From positions 5,337,001-5,401,000 of the forward strand of contig NZ_JAPEPC010000001.1 of assembly GCF_026340465.1 (NCBI RefSeq): a stretch of 64,000 nucleotides of DNA, in the 5' to 3' direction. Source of the DNA: Streptomyces sp. NBC_01306. GTDB lineage: Bacteria > Actinomycetota > Actinomycetes > Streptomycetales > Streptomycetaceae. The notes beneath the pieces were generated by a model that worked only from the letters and a program-made list of their open reading frames with translations, did no database searches and was not told the origin of the DNA. Below, piece by piece: positions 56,383 through 63,156 of this stretch (within the stretch, counting starts at the first letter, position 1; every line of letters starts with the position of its first letter). A program made the position numbers and the translations under genes.

Positions 56383-56478
56383 CTCAATCCACCGCAGCCC
56401 GGGTCAATCCAGTTCAATCCGTCCAGTTCGACGGGTTCGGCGGGTTCGACCAGTTCAACCCGGTCAATCCGGTCCCAG
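56383..56478. repeat. cluster of short degenerate repeats upstream of the aldolase gene
   Basis: Variants of GGTCAATCC and GTTCAATCC (for example 56406-56419, 56461-56470) alternate with GTTCGAC/GTTCGGC units in about 95 bp. They could be slippage products or an array of protein-binding half-sites for the kdgK-aldolase promoter. Confidence 0.5.
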
Positions 56479-56482
56479 CGGC

Positions 56483-57838
56483 TCAGTGACCGGTGCCGCG
56501 TTCCTCGCGGATCTGCTCGACCACGCGCGTGGCGGTCTTCCGTACTTCCTCGGTCTCCGTGAGGAAGTGCCAGTAGTCGGGGTGCCGGCCCTCCAGCCCC
56601 GCGACTGCCCGGTCCAGCCGCTCCACTGCCTGGTCCAGCGGACGGGCGTGCCGGGGGTCGGGGGTGTTCCGGCCCGCCATCGCCAGCCGCTGGGCGTCCC
56701 GGATCGTGAACCTGGTCCGCTCGATCTCCTGCTGCGGATCCTTCGCCACAGCGTTGAGCCGTTCGAGCCGCGCACCGGCAGCCGAGACCGCCTCGTCGGT
56801 GCTGTTGAGCAGCGACCTGACCGTCGTGAGCAGGGACGTCGCGTCGGGCCAGCGCTGCTCCTCGCGCGCCCGGGTCGCTTCCTTGAGCTTCTCCTCCGCC
56901 TGCCGCACGGACACGGCGGCCTGCTCGGGCACATGCTGGAGGTCCTGCCAGCACGGCGCGGTGAAGCGCCGACGCAGCTCGCTGAGGACCGGGGCGACCG
57001 TACCGGCCCGGGTGGTGAGGGCCTGGGCGCGGGTACGGAGCGACACCAGGCGGCGGTCGATCTCGGAGGCCCGCTCCGGCAGCCGGGCGGCCTCGGCCCG
57101 TACGGCTTCGGCGTCACGCATCACCTTGTCCGCGCGGTCCAGCGTGCCCTGCACACCGTGCTGGCCGGCGCCCTGGTTGAGCTTTGTCAGCTCGGGCCCG
57201 AGCTGCGCGAGACGGGTGGCGAGGTCGTCGGCCTTCAGCCCGGATTCCCGTACCGCGTCGAGAGCATTGCTCGCGGAGAGGAGCGCCTGCCGCGCCCGCT
57301 CCACGGCGGGCGCGAGCCGGGCGAGCTGCGTCTCGGCCTTGCCGAGCAGCGGCCCCAGCCCCTGCCCGAACCGGTCGAGCTCGCCCTTCACGCGTACGAG
57401 ATCGTCCTTGGCCCGGGTCAGCTCCGTACGCGCCTGGGACAGGGCGGAGCCCTCCAGACCGTCCCGGTCCAGGTCATGGGCGTCGACCGCGGTGATGTAC
57501 GAAGTGCTGACCTCGTCGATCCGCTGCCCCAGCGAGGCGAAATCGGAGAGGGCCTTACGGGCCTCCGGCGAGTTGTCCACAGCGGAGATCGTCTCGATCG
57601 AGATCCGCAGATCGCGCTGAGCGGTGTCGAGGTCGTAGAAAGCCGCGGCCGCGGCGTCCTTCGCGGCCTGCGCGTCGGCCCGCTGGCTCTCACCCCGCCC
57701 GCCGAACCAGCGCCGCGTGCCCCCACCTGCGAAGGCACCGGCCAGACCGGCGAGCAACGGCACCGGGAGGGCCATCAGCGTCAGGACATCCCGGACGGCA
57801 CTCGATCGCGCATACGGCTGCCCGTGTCTTGCCGTCAC
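56483..57838 (-). CDS. membrane-anchored coiled-coil protein of unknown function
   Basis: A 451-residue protein starting at GTG 57838 (VTARHGQPYARSSAVRD), with GAGAGGG upstream. A hydrophobic segment (MALPVPLLAGLAGAFAGGGT, residues 22-41) is followed by a long, charged, mostly helical body with heptad-like spacing, e.g. ARTELTRAKDDLVRVKGELD and ASEIDRRLVSLRTRAQALTT. No enzyme motif is seen. It looks like a bitopic protein whose coiled coil lies on one side of the membrane, possibly structural. It is next to a DUF4097 lipoprotein gene in the same direction, 71 bp apart. Confidence 0.75.
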   Translation of the reverse strand: MTARHGQPYARSSAVRDVLTLMALPVPLLAGLAGAFAGGGTRRWFGGRGESQRADAQAAKDAAAAAFYDLDTAQRDLRISIETISAVDNSPEARKALSDFASLGQRIDEVSTSYITAVDAHDLDRDGLEGSALSQARTELTRAKDDLVRVKGELDRFGQGLGPLLGKAETQLARLAPAVERARQALLSASNALDAVRESGLKADDLATRLAQLGPELTKLNQGAGQHGVQGTLDRADKVMRDAEAVRAEAARLPERASEIDRRLVSLRTRAQALTTRAGTVAPVLSELRRRFTAPCWQDLQHVPEQAAVSVRQAEEKLKEATRAREEQRWPDATSLLTTVRSLLNSTDEAVSAAGARLERLNAVAKDPQQEIERTRFTIRDAQRLAMAGRNTPDPRHARPLDQAVERLDRAVAGLEGRHPDYWHFLTETEEVRKTATRVVEQIREERGTGH

Positions 57839-57909
57839 ATCCCTCTCCCGTGCTGGTCCGCCCTGCCCTGGCCATTCTCCCACCAGGTAGGGACGAACAC
57901 ACGGGCCGG

Positions 57910-58674
57910 TCAGTTCGCGCTTCGAACAACGATCCTTCCGTTGTCGCTGCGCGCAGCGATGGAGTGGCGGCTGGCGTCGTCCGTGGGCACCCCGACCTGG
58001 GTGCTCCCGTTGCTGCTCCGGGTCTCGACCTTGTACGCCAGCCCCGGCTTCTTGGGCAGTGTGATCTCGACCGCCCCGTTGTTGCTGAAGCTCTCCACCC
58101 GGTCGGGAACCGCGGTGAGCGACAGCCGTACCGCACCGTTGCTGGAGTCCGCTGTGACCTGCCTGGACGAGACGCCGTCGGCGTTGATGGCCCCGTTGTC
58201 GCTGCTCAGGTCGAGGGCTCCGCTGGAGTCCCGGACGGTGACCTTGCCGTTGTTCGAGCGGAGCTTCAGCGAGGTGTCGAAACCGGCGGCGGTCACGGAC
58301 CCGTTGTTGTCCTTGAGGATCACGGAGACCCCGCGCGGCACCTTGATCTGGTGCCGCGACGCACAGCTGCTGACGAGGGCGCTGCACTTCACCTTCAGAC
58401 TGAGCGTGCCGTCCCGCATGGACCAGGAGGCGTCGGGCCCGTTGCCCAGGAAGACCCACCCGTCGACGTGCCGGGTGACCTGCACGGACTTCACATCGGC
58501 GGGTACCAGGTCGATGGTGGAGTTGTTGGTGTCGATGGTCAGCGTCTTCCCGCTGAACGCGAAAGCCTTGTGCTCGGCAGGCGCGTCCGAGGGATCCGAG
58601 CCGCACCCGGTGAGGGCGACGGCGACAAGAACGGCCCCTCCGGCCGCGACAAGCGTACGAGGACGGAGTGCCAC
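57910..58674 (-). CDS. DUF4097 beta-helix-like lipoprotein
   Basis: A 254-residue lipoprotein. I choose GTG 58674 (VALRPRTLVAAGGAV) because GGGGGA lies ten bases upstream; ATG 58683 is the alternative. The lipobox is VALTGCGSD. The mature part is a series of DUF4097 strands with repeated N-G/S-N-G steps: LTIDTNNSTIDLVPADV, SVILKDNNGSVTAAGFD, KLRSNNGKVTVRDSSGALDL and SFSNNGAVEITLPKK. This gives a right-handed beta-solenoid outside the membrane. No enzyme site is known, and the role at the cell surface is unclear. Confidence 0.88.
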   Translation of the reverse strand: MALRPRTLVAAGGAVLVAVALTGCGSDPSDAPAEHKAFAFSGKTLTIDTNNSTIDLVPADVKSVQVTRHVDGWVFLGNGPDASWSMRDGTLSLKVKCSALVSSCASRHQIKVPRGVSVILKDNNGSVTAAGFDTSLKLRSNNGKVTVRDSSGALDLSSDNGAINADGVSSRQVTADSSNGAVRLSLTAVPDRVESFSNNGAVEITLPKKPGLAYKVETRSSNGSTQVGVPTDDASRHSIAARSDNGRIVVRSAN

Positions 58675-58900
58675 GTAGATCATTCCCCCAGATCGAACCG
58701 AACCTGCCGAAGAGCCCCAACGGTACGGACCGCCCCCATCCCCACACGATCCAGCGGCCCACCGGACCGGGGGTGGGGTTATCCCCCGGTCGTACGGGCT
58801 GGTGGGCCGCTCCGGGGCTTCTGCCCGGGGGCGTTCTTTGGCTCCTGCAACAGGTTTGCGAACGGGGGCCCGGGGCCATGTACCCTGTTGCTTCATCCAC

Positions 58901-58975
58901 GGGTGCGTAGCTCAGGGGTAGAGCGCTGCTCTTACAAAGCAGATGTCGGCAGTTCGAAACTGCCCGCGCCCACCA
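58901..58975 (+). tRNA. tRNA-Val (anticodon TAC)
   Basis: The cloverleaf folds cleanly: acceptor GGGTGCG with CGCGCCC, D arm around GCTCAGGGGTAGAGC, anticodon stem CTGCT/AGCAG with loop CTTACAA giving TAC, and T arm GGCAG-TTCGAAA-CTGCC. Discriminator A and an encoded CCA follow (58972-58975). Its 3' half is repeated at 62414-62459, marking an integration site. Confidence 0.96.
58930..58975 (+). other. attL-like core: 3' part of tRNA-Val
   Basis: These 46 bp (starting TCTTACAAAGCAGATGTCGG) recur at 62414-62459 with three mismatches, all in the T stem. The downstream terminator is also duplicated. The tRNA is intact on this side, as expected when an element integrates into a tRNA 3' end. Confidence 0.8.
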
Positions 58976-58978
58976 GTA

Positions 58979-59016
58979 CCGAAGACCCCCAGCCGATCAT
59001 GGCCGGGGGTCTTCGG
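58979..59016 (+). terminator. terminator of tRNA-Val
   Basis: CCGAAGACCCCC (58979-58990) pairs with GGGGGTCTTCGG (59005-59016), with an inner stem around GCCGATCATGGC. A near copy follows the partial tRNA at 62465-62496. Confidence 0.85.
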
Positions 59017-59178
59017 CATCCAGTTCTGACATCACCGGGTGTGGTCTCCATTTTCTGGCGCCCGCCTCTTCAGCACCCGGAGCCCGGCGGACTTCGCAAC
59101 GAGGGTGAACGACCGGTAGAGGTTCATGGGCTCAATCGGCCGCCCGTTCCTTTTTCGGTGAACGCAGGAAAAGCCTGG

Positions 59179-60030
59179 TCAGTGCAGGGCTTCGATGGCC
59201 TTCACGATGAGAGACCGCGCGGCCGCGCCATACACAGCCATCCCCCGCAGTTCTTCGAACGCCTTCAGGTACAAGGCGACTTCGCTTGGCTGGGTGAGAT
59301 TCACCTGTGCTGACAGCAGCTCGACGGACACGAATGTGTCGTCGTAGACGTGGAACGTCTCAAGCGGCCAGTGCGACCGTCTGGGCGTAGCCGCAGGGAT
59401 AATGCCGAGGGAGACTGCTGGCAGGGCACCCGCCGTGAGTAGCTGCCCGAGCTGGGCCGCCATCGCCTCGGCTTCGCCCAGTTGGTAGTACAGGGCCGCC
59501 TCCTCGACCAGGAGCACGAATCTGTGCCCCGGTTCGTGGATGACCTTTGATCGCTCCACGCGTGCCGTGGCGGCTGCCTCACCGTCGTCGGGGATCTCGC
59601 GGAAGTCCGCGATCAGACTGAGCAGCGCGGACGCGTAGCCCTCCGCCTGGAGCAGGCCAGGGATGAGGGTGGCTGAGTAGACCCTGAAGAGTTGTGTCTC
59701 GTGGAAGAAGTGGACCCAACTGTCTTGCAGCTGCTTGAGCCCGCTGCGGACCTGGTGGCGCCACTCGGAGTACATCGACTCCGCATTGAGGGACTGCGCG
59801 ATGAGCCCGGCCGCCTGGTCGACGGCATCGCAGGCGCCACACCACAGGTGTATGTCCTTGGCCGAGGGCGCGGTACGGGCGTTCTCGACTCGGGATGTCT
59901 TTGCGTGGTGCCAGCCGCATCGGTCGGCCAGCTCGGTGACCGTAAGCCCGGCGCTTTTGCGGATGTCGCGCAGACGCCCTGCGACGGTTTCGCGGGCCGC
60001 CTGAGCGGACGAGGACGGGGATATGGGCAT
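59179..60030 (-). CDS. XRE-family regulator with DUF5753 domain
   Basis: A 283-residue regulator. The N-terminal HTH is RLRDIRKSAGLTVTELADRC, followed by HHAKTSRVENARTAPSAKD (about 18-60). The DUF5753 ligand-like domain extends from about 95 to the end, with VHFFHETQLFRVYSATLIPG, LLQAEGYASALLS and FHVYDDTFVSVELLSAQVNL. This pairing is very common in Streptomyces, usually next to DUF397 or DUF6879 genes, and some members control development or antibiotic production. It is the first clear gene inside the tRNA-Val island and overlaps no neighbour; the DUF6879 gene lies 24 bp upstream in the same direction. Confidence 0.92.
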   Translation of the reverse strand: MPISPSSSAQAARETVAGRLRDIRKSAGLTVTELADRCGWHHAKTSRVENARTAPSAKDIHLWCGACDAVDQAAGLIAQSLNAESMYSEWRHQVRSGLKQLQDSWVHFFHETQLFRVYSATLIPGLLQAEGYASALLSLIADFREIPDDGEAAATARVERSKVIHEPGHRFVLLVEEAALYYQLGEAEAMAAQLGQLLTAGALPAVSLGIIPAATPRRSHWPLETFHVYDDTFVSVELLSAQVNLTQPSEVALYLKAFEELRGMAVYGAAARSLIVKAIEALH

Positions 60031-60054
60031 GAGCTGGCCTGTCCGTGCTTCCTG

Positions 60055-60582
60055 CTAGCGGATCTTGTACTGGTCGTGTGGGATCGCTCGGGACCAGACC
60101 GTTTCGAACGCGGACGCGCACAACTTCGCCACGGCCGGCTCGTCGGTGATCTCCTCGCCCAGCGACGACCCGTCCCCGGCAAAGTGATTCCAGTGGACCC
60201 ACTGGTCATCGAAGAGCCAGAAGTCATTGCCAGGGAGGGCGATGTCGGATGCCTGCCGTCGGGGCAGCCAGCGCACTTGCTCTCCGGCGGCGACGTTGGT
60301 GAAGGCCCCGGAGTGCTCGTACCGGATGTACTCACTGACCGGTTCGGAAACGATACGAGCCCGGCGCACGGCCACCCCGCGCTCAACTGTCTCGGCCATC
60401 AGGTCGAGCCACGGGCGCCACCAGGAAGCCCTGTCAGCGGGATCGTGACGGAACCCCGCACGCCAGTCGGCGAACGGCCCCTCCTCGTAGTCCACGGCGT
60501 ATGAGTCCCGCATCTCCAGGTGGACAGCGGAACGCTTGCAGCCCTGGATCAGCTCATCGAACGTGGGCACGCTCGGCGGCAT
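60055..60582 (-). CDS. DUF6879 family protein
   Basis: A 175-residue protein starting at ATG 60582. The conserved blocks are FDELIQGCKRSAVHLEMRDS, WWRPWLDLMAETVERGVAVR, RARIVSEPVSEYIRYEHSGA, VRWLPRRQASDIALPGNDFW and LFDDQWVHWNHFAGDGS, which I know as the DUF6879 pattern that accompanies XRE/DUF5753 genes. It may be the partner or target of the regulator downstream; no function has been shown. Its start overlaps the end of the small gene at 60554-60814 by 29 bp. Confidence 0.88.
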   Translation of the reverse strand: MPPSVPTFDELIQGCKRSAVHLEMRDSYAVDYEEGPFADWRAGFRHDPADRASWWRPWLDLMAETVERGVAVRRARIVSEPVSEYIRYEHSGAFTNVAAGEQVRWLPRRQASDIALPGNDFWLFDDQWVHWNHFAGDGSSLGEEITDEPAVAKLCASAFETVWSRAIPHDQYKIR

Positions 60583-60814
60583 CGCAAGCCTCCCTGATCA
60601 TTTGGGCCATCCTGAACGGAACGCGCACGACAGCCTCACCCTCGGGGATACCGACCGCGTGCCCGGGCACCTCCGTGGCAGCGCACTTGGCTTCCAACTC
60701 GGGCCCCGGTTTCCACCCTTGGAATACGAACTCCTCGGCGCTGCTGTCCACCCAGACCGTCGGGCTCTGCTTATCACCCGTGTTGGGGTCGATTCCGATG
60801 AACTGTAATGACAT
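60554..60814 (-). CDS. small hypothetical protein, island gene
   Basis: An 86-residue acidic protein (MSLQFIGIDPNTGDKQSPTV) with no recognised domain. From memory, proteins with this GIDPNTG...SPTVWVD start are regularly found upstream of XRE/DUF6879 pairs. It overlaps the DUF6879 gene by 29 bp and is probably co-transcribed with it. The divergent gene begins 231 bp away. Confidence 0.78.
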   Translation of the reverse strand: MSLQFIGIDPNTGDKQSPTVWVDSSAEEFVFQGWKPGPELEAKCAATEVPGHAVGIPEGEAVVRVPFRMAQMIREACDAAERAHVR

Positions 60815-61044
60815 GTCAGGCTCCCGGATCGGCGTGTGCAGTTGTGTGCAACACCGTCCCGCCCGCGAGATATCTCGTCAAGGGGGCGAAGTGGCCATAT
60901 ACCAAGTCAGGGGAATGGTCCGCACACATCTGCACATCGCTGGTGCGCACGCACGGGCACTCCTAGCGTCGTAAGCAGCGATGGCAGCCCTGGCCTTCGG
61001 CGTCTTGGGCGACCCAGCGGCGCGGCGTACCGAGGGGAGGACTC

Positions 61045-61278
61045 ATGAGCGACCTGGAAGCCCGGTCGGCCTCACGGCAGTGGATCGATACGGGGTCGGG
61101 CCCCGGCCGTATGCAGCCCGTGATCGACCCGAAGGCGGCACGCGCGGACACCGCCTACCGGGAGTTCCTCGACCACTCCCAGAACTGCCCCGGCTCGTGC
61201 CGCATCGGCGTGAACTGTGCGACGGCCACCAAACTGCAGCACGTGTGGCGCGACGCGAAGAACGAAGCGATCTCGTGA
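61045..61278 (+). CDS. small cysteine-containing hypothetical protein
   Basis: A 77-residue protein starting at ATG 61045 after GGGAGGA. The middle (HSQNCPGSCRIGVNCATATK) has three cysteines in a short span that could bind zinc or form disulfides. No known domain is recognised. The stop overlaps the next small frame by GTGA. It is the first gene of a short plus-strand operon in the island, facing away from the XRE module. Confidence 0.7.
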   Translation: MSDLEARSASRQWIDTGSGPGRMQPVIDPKAARADTAYREFLDHSQNCPGSCRIGVNCATATKLQHVWRDAKNEAIS

Positions 61279-61415
61279 TCTGCGACCGGCCGGTCCTGCC
61301 CGGCGAGCCGTCACAGGAGTACGAGATCAGCGGCGGTATCGGCGTGGTCGCGGCGATGCGCCTGCACGTCGTGTGCCCGATCCGCGTCCCGCCGGTGCGC
61401 CGCTACTGCCAATGA
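61275..61415 (+). CDS. very small hypothetical protein
   Basis: A 46-codon frame from GTG 61275, overlapping the upstream stop (GTGA), encoding VICDRPVLPGEPSQEYEISG and ending VPPVRRYCQ. Overlap with its neighbour and a strong next ribosome site downstream suggest a real translated member of the operon. I recall similar ICDRPVLPGEP peptides in Streptomyces islands. Function is unknown. Confidence 0.5.
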   Translation: MICDRPVLPGEPSQEYEISGGIGVVAAMRLHVVCPIRVPPVRRYCQ

Positions 61416-61498
61416 ACTCCCGCCCCGGCCAGATCTCTTGGCGGAGCCACCGGCCAGGGCGGGGCAATCCCCCACCGGACACACCAGAGGAGATCACC

Positions 61499-61999
61499 GT
61501 GAGCGTACCGCCGGCCCCCGGCCCCGATCCGACCCCGATCCCCGTCATTGCCCGCGCGCTCATCACTGACGCACAGTTCACCAGCTGTCGCCAGACCATC
61601 CTGGACGCCAACCCCGACATGTCTCAGGACATGGCCGGGCGCATCCTCGAAGAGGCCCTGAAGTTCGTAGCCGTGTGCTCCCGGCGCCCCGGCGTCGGCC
61701 TGGCGCCATCGCGGATCGTGGATGAGGGATGGCACGCCCTGGTTCTGCACACCGCCCTGTACGCAGACCTGTGCGCATCCCTCGGCGGCGCATACGTCCA
61801 TCACTACCCGGGGTACGACCCGACGAACTACGACTCCCGCATCCTGGAGCGCACCCGCGAGGCCATTGCCGGCCTCGGGTACACGGCGGACTCGGAACTC
61901 TGGAGCCCGCCTACTGATGAGCTGCTGGTGTCCGTCGCGGCGAAGTGCCAGCACTCACCGGACTGCACGATCGTTGTGCAGCCCAAGCCGAAGGGCTGA
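61499..61999 (+). CDS. island-encoded conserved hypothetical protein
   Basis: A 166-residue protein. GTG 61499 is chosen because GAGGAG lies six bases upstream; ATG 61412 would add 29 residues of low complexity. The conserved core is IVDEGWHALVLHTALYADLC followed by YVHHYPGYDPTNY. It is a pattern with Asp, Glu, His and Tyr residues that recurs in hypothetical proteins of actinobacterial integrative elements. It could be a metal site, but no activity is known. The operon continues to a small gene at 62030. Confidence 0.75.
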   Translation: MSVPPAPGPDPTPIPVIARALITDAQFTSCRQTILDANPDMSQDMAGRILEEALKFVAVCSRRPGVGLAPSRIVDEGWHALVLHTALYADLCASLGGAYVHHYPGYDPTNYDSRILERTREAIAGLGYTADSELWSPPTDELLVSVAAKCQHSPDCTIVVQPKPKG

Positions 62000-62029
62000 T
62001 CAGTACTCTGCGGGGAGAAGGGAGGCCAC

Positions 62030-62167
62030 ATGGAATGGACCGACCCCCGGTACGCGGAGCTGGTGGCAGCGTGGGAAGCCACGCAGACGCCTGACTCGCG
62101 AGACCTGGAGCCCCGGCCCGCGCGGGTGTTCATCGCCCCGCCCGGCCCGGACGCCACGCAGGACTGA
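62030..62167 (+). CDS. 45-residue hypothetical protein
   Basis: ATG 62030 follows a perfect GGAGG (62021-62025). The 45-residue product starts MEWTDPRYAELVAAWEATQT and ends PPGPDATQD, acidic and Trp-containing. It is too short for domain assignment. A strong terminator hairpin follows within ten bases of the stop, supporting a real last gene of the island operon. Confidence 0.6.
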   Translation: MEWTDPRYAELVAAWEATQTPDSRDLEPRPARVFIAPPGPDATQD

Positions 62168-62173
62168 GCATCG

Positions 62174-62200
62174 AGCCCCGGCCACTGGCCGGGGCTCTTT
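62174..62200 (+). terminator. terminator of the island plus-strand operon
   Basis: AGCCCCGGCC and GGCCGGGGCT form a ten-bp stem with a very short loop, followed by CTTT. It lies immediately after the small gene at 62030-62167. Confidence 0.88.
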
Positions 62201-62413
62201 CATATCCCTGGGTAGGTCATTGCTCTGTGCGGGAGGGCGCGGGACAGCGGTAAAGCACCTGTTCAGGCACCAAATGCGCTGAGACGATTGCGTGAGCGGA
62301 CTTCCCGGAGCGTCTCGGATCAGCTGGAGCGAGCTGGAATGGGAGACCGGATCACCCCCAGCTCAATGGGGGCGGCTGGAGTGACCCGGAGTGAGCCAGA
62401 GCAACCCGTCTCG

Positions 62414-62459
62414 TCTTACAAAGCAGATGTCGGCGGTTCGAAACCGTCCGCGCCCACCA
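62414..62459 (+). other. attR-like core: duplicated 3' part of tRNA-Val
   Basis: TCTTACAAAGCAGATGTCGG through CGCGCCCACCA repeats 58930-58975 with three changes, and the T stem becomes GGCGG/CCGTC. The 5' half of a tRNA is absent, so this is not a functional gene. Together with the left copy it bounds a 3484-bp segment. Confidence 0.8.
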
Positions 62460-62464
62460 GTGCA

Positions 62465-62496
62465 GAGGCCCCCAGCCGATCATGGCTGGGGGCCTC
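62465..62496 (+). terminator. duplicated tRNA-Val terminator
   Basis: GAGGCCCCCAGCC and GGCTGGGGGCCTC pair perfectly around GATCAT. The inner sequence is shared with the terminator of the intact tRNA at 58979-59016. Confidence 0.82.
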
Positions 62497-62649
62497 CGGC
62501 ATTGAGCGCCTTGCGTTTCTGCCATCCACGGATGGTGGCTGAGATGTTGCTGCCCCGATTGCCCGGAGCAAGGCTGAGCCCGACGTCACCGAGTCACAGG
62601 GAGTGCGGACGGGACCGCGCCGGCCACGGTGGACGGGAGGAGCGGTGCT

Positions 62650-62946
62650 GTGAGGGTCATGTTGAGGGCGCGTATGGACACCCAGATCACGAACGAAGCC
62701 GTCAAGAACGGCACGCTGCAGAAGATCATGCAGTCGATGACGGAACGGCTCAAGCCGGAGGCGGCCTACTTCGGACCCATCAAGGGCGGACGGGCCTGCA
62801 CCTTTGTCTTCGACATGCAGGACAGCTCACTGCTGCCCTCCATCGCGGAGCCGCTCTTCCAGGGGCTCGGCGCGGAGATCGAGATCCAGCCGGTGATGAA
62901 CACCGACGACATGCTGAAGGGCATGGCCGCGGCGCAGAAGAGCTGA
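62650..62946 (+). CDS. small conserved hypothetical protein
   Basis: A 98-residue protein. GTG 62650 is chosen since family members begin RVML.ARMDT; GGGAGGA lies upstream. Conserved blocks are LKPEAAYFGPIKGGRACTFV and SSLLPSIAEPLFQGLGAEIE, ending in PVMNTDDMLKGM. This looks like a ferredoxin-like alpha/beta fold without known function, present in many actinobacteria. It lies outside the tRNA island, between it and the nickel/cobalt transporter gene. Confidence 0.78.
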   Translation: MRVMLRARMDTQITNEAVKNGTLQKIMQSMTERLKPEAAYFGPIKGGRACTFVFDMQDSSLLPSIAEPLFQGLGAEIEIQPVMNTDDMLKGMAAAQKS

Positions 62947-63156
62947 CCTCGTCGGCCGCCTGCGGGGGCGGGGTCGGTCCGAGCCGGGGGCTCCGGACGT
63001 AATTCCGCACCGGTGGGCCCTGCGCCGAACCCGTCGCGCTGGGCACGCCCGTGCGTCCGGTGCGCGCGAACCAGTCACCCTCGCCACCGTGTGGAGCCCC
63101 GAGGACGGCGTAAGGGCCTTCGACCCGGAGCTCCAGGGACGGCCCGGCGTGCCGGT

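Larger units (their letters stand above)
62201..62649. other. non-coding island edge with repeats and the partial tRNA copy
   Basis: No gene is seen. From 62280 to 62413 there are many short GGAG-rich repeats, including consecutive units CTGGAGTGACC, CGGAGTGAGCC and AGAGCAACCC (62376-62407). They end exactly where the tRNA-Val copy begins at 62414. The terminator copy follows, then unremarkable sequence to the next gene. Confidence 0.6.

Noticed and set aside
62414..62459. A second functional tRNA-Val gene
   Set aside because: Only the anticodon loop to CCA part is present; the acceptor 5' strand and D arm are missing.
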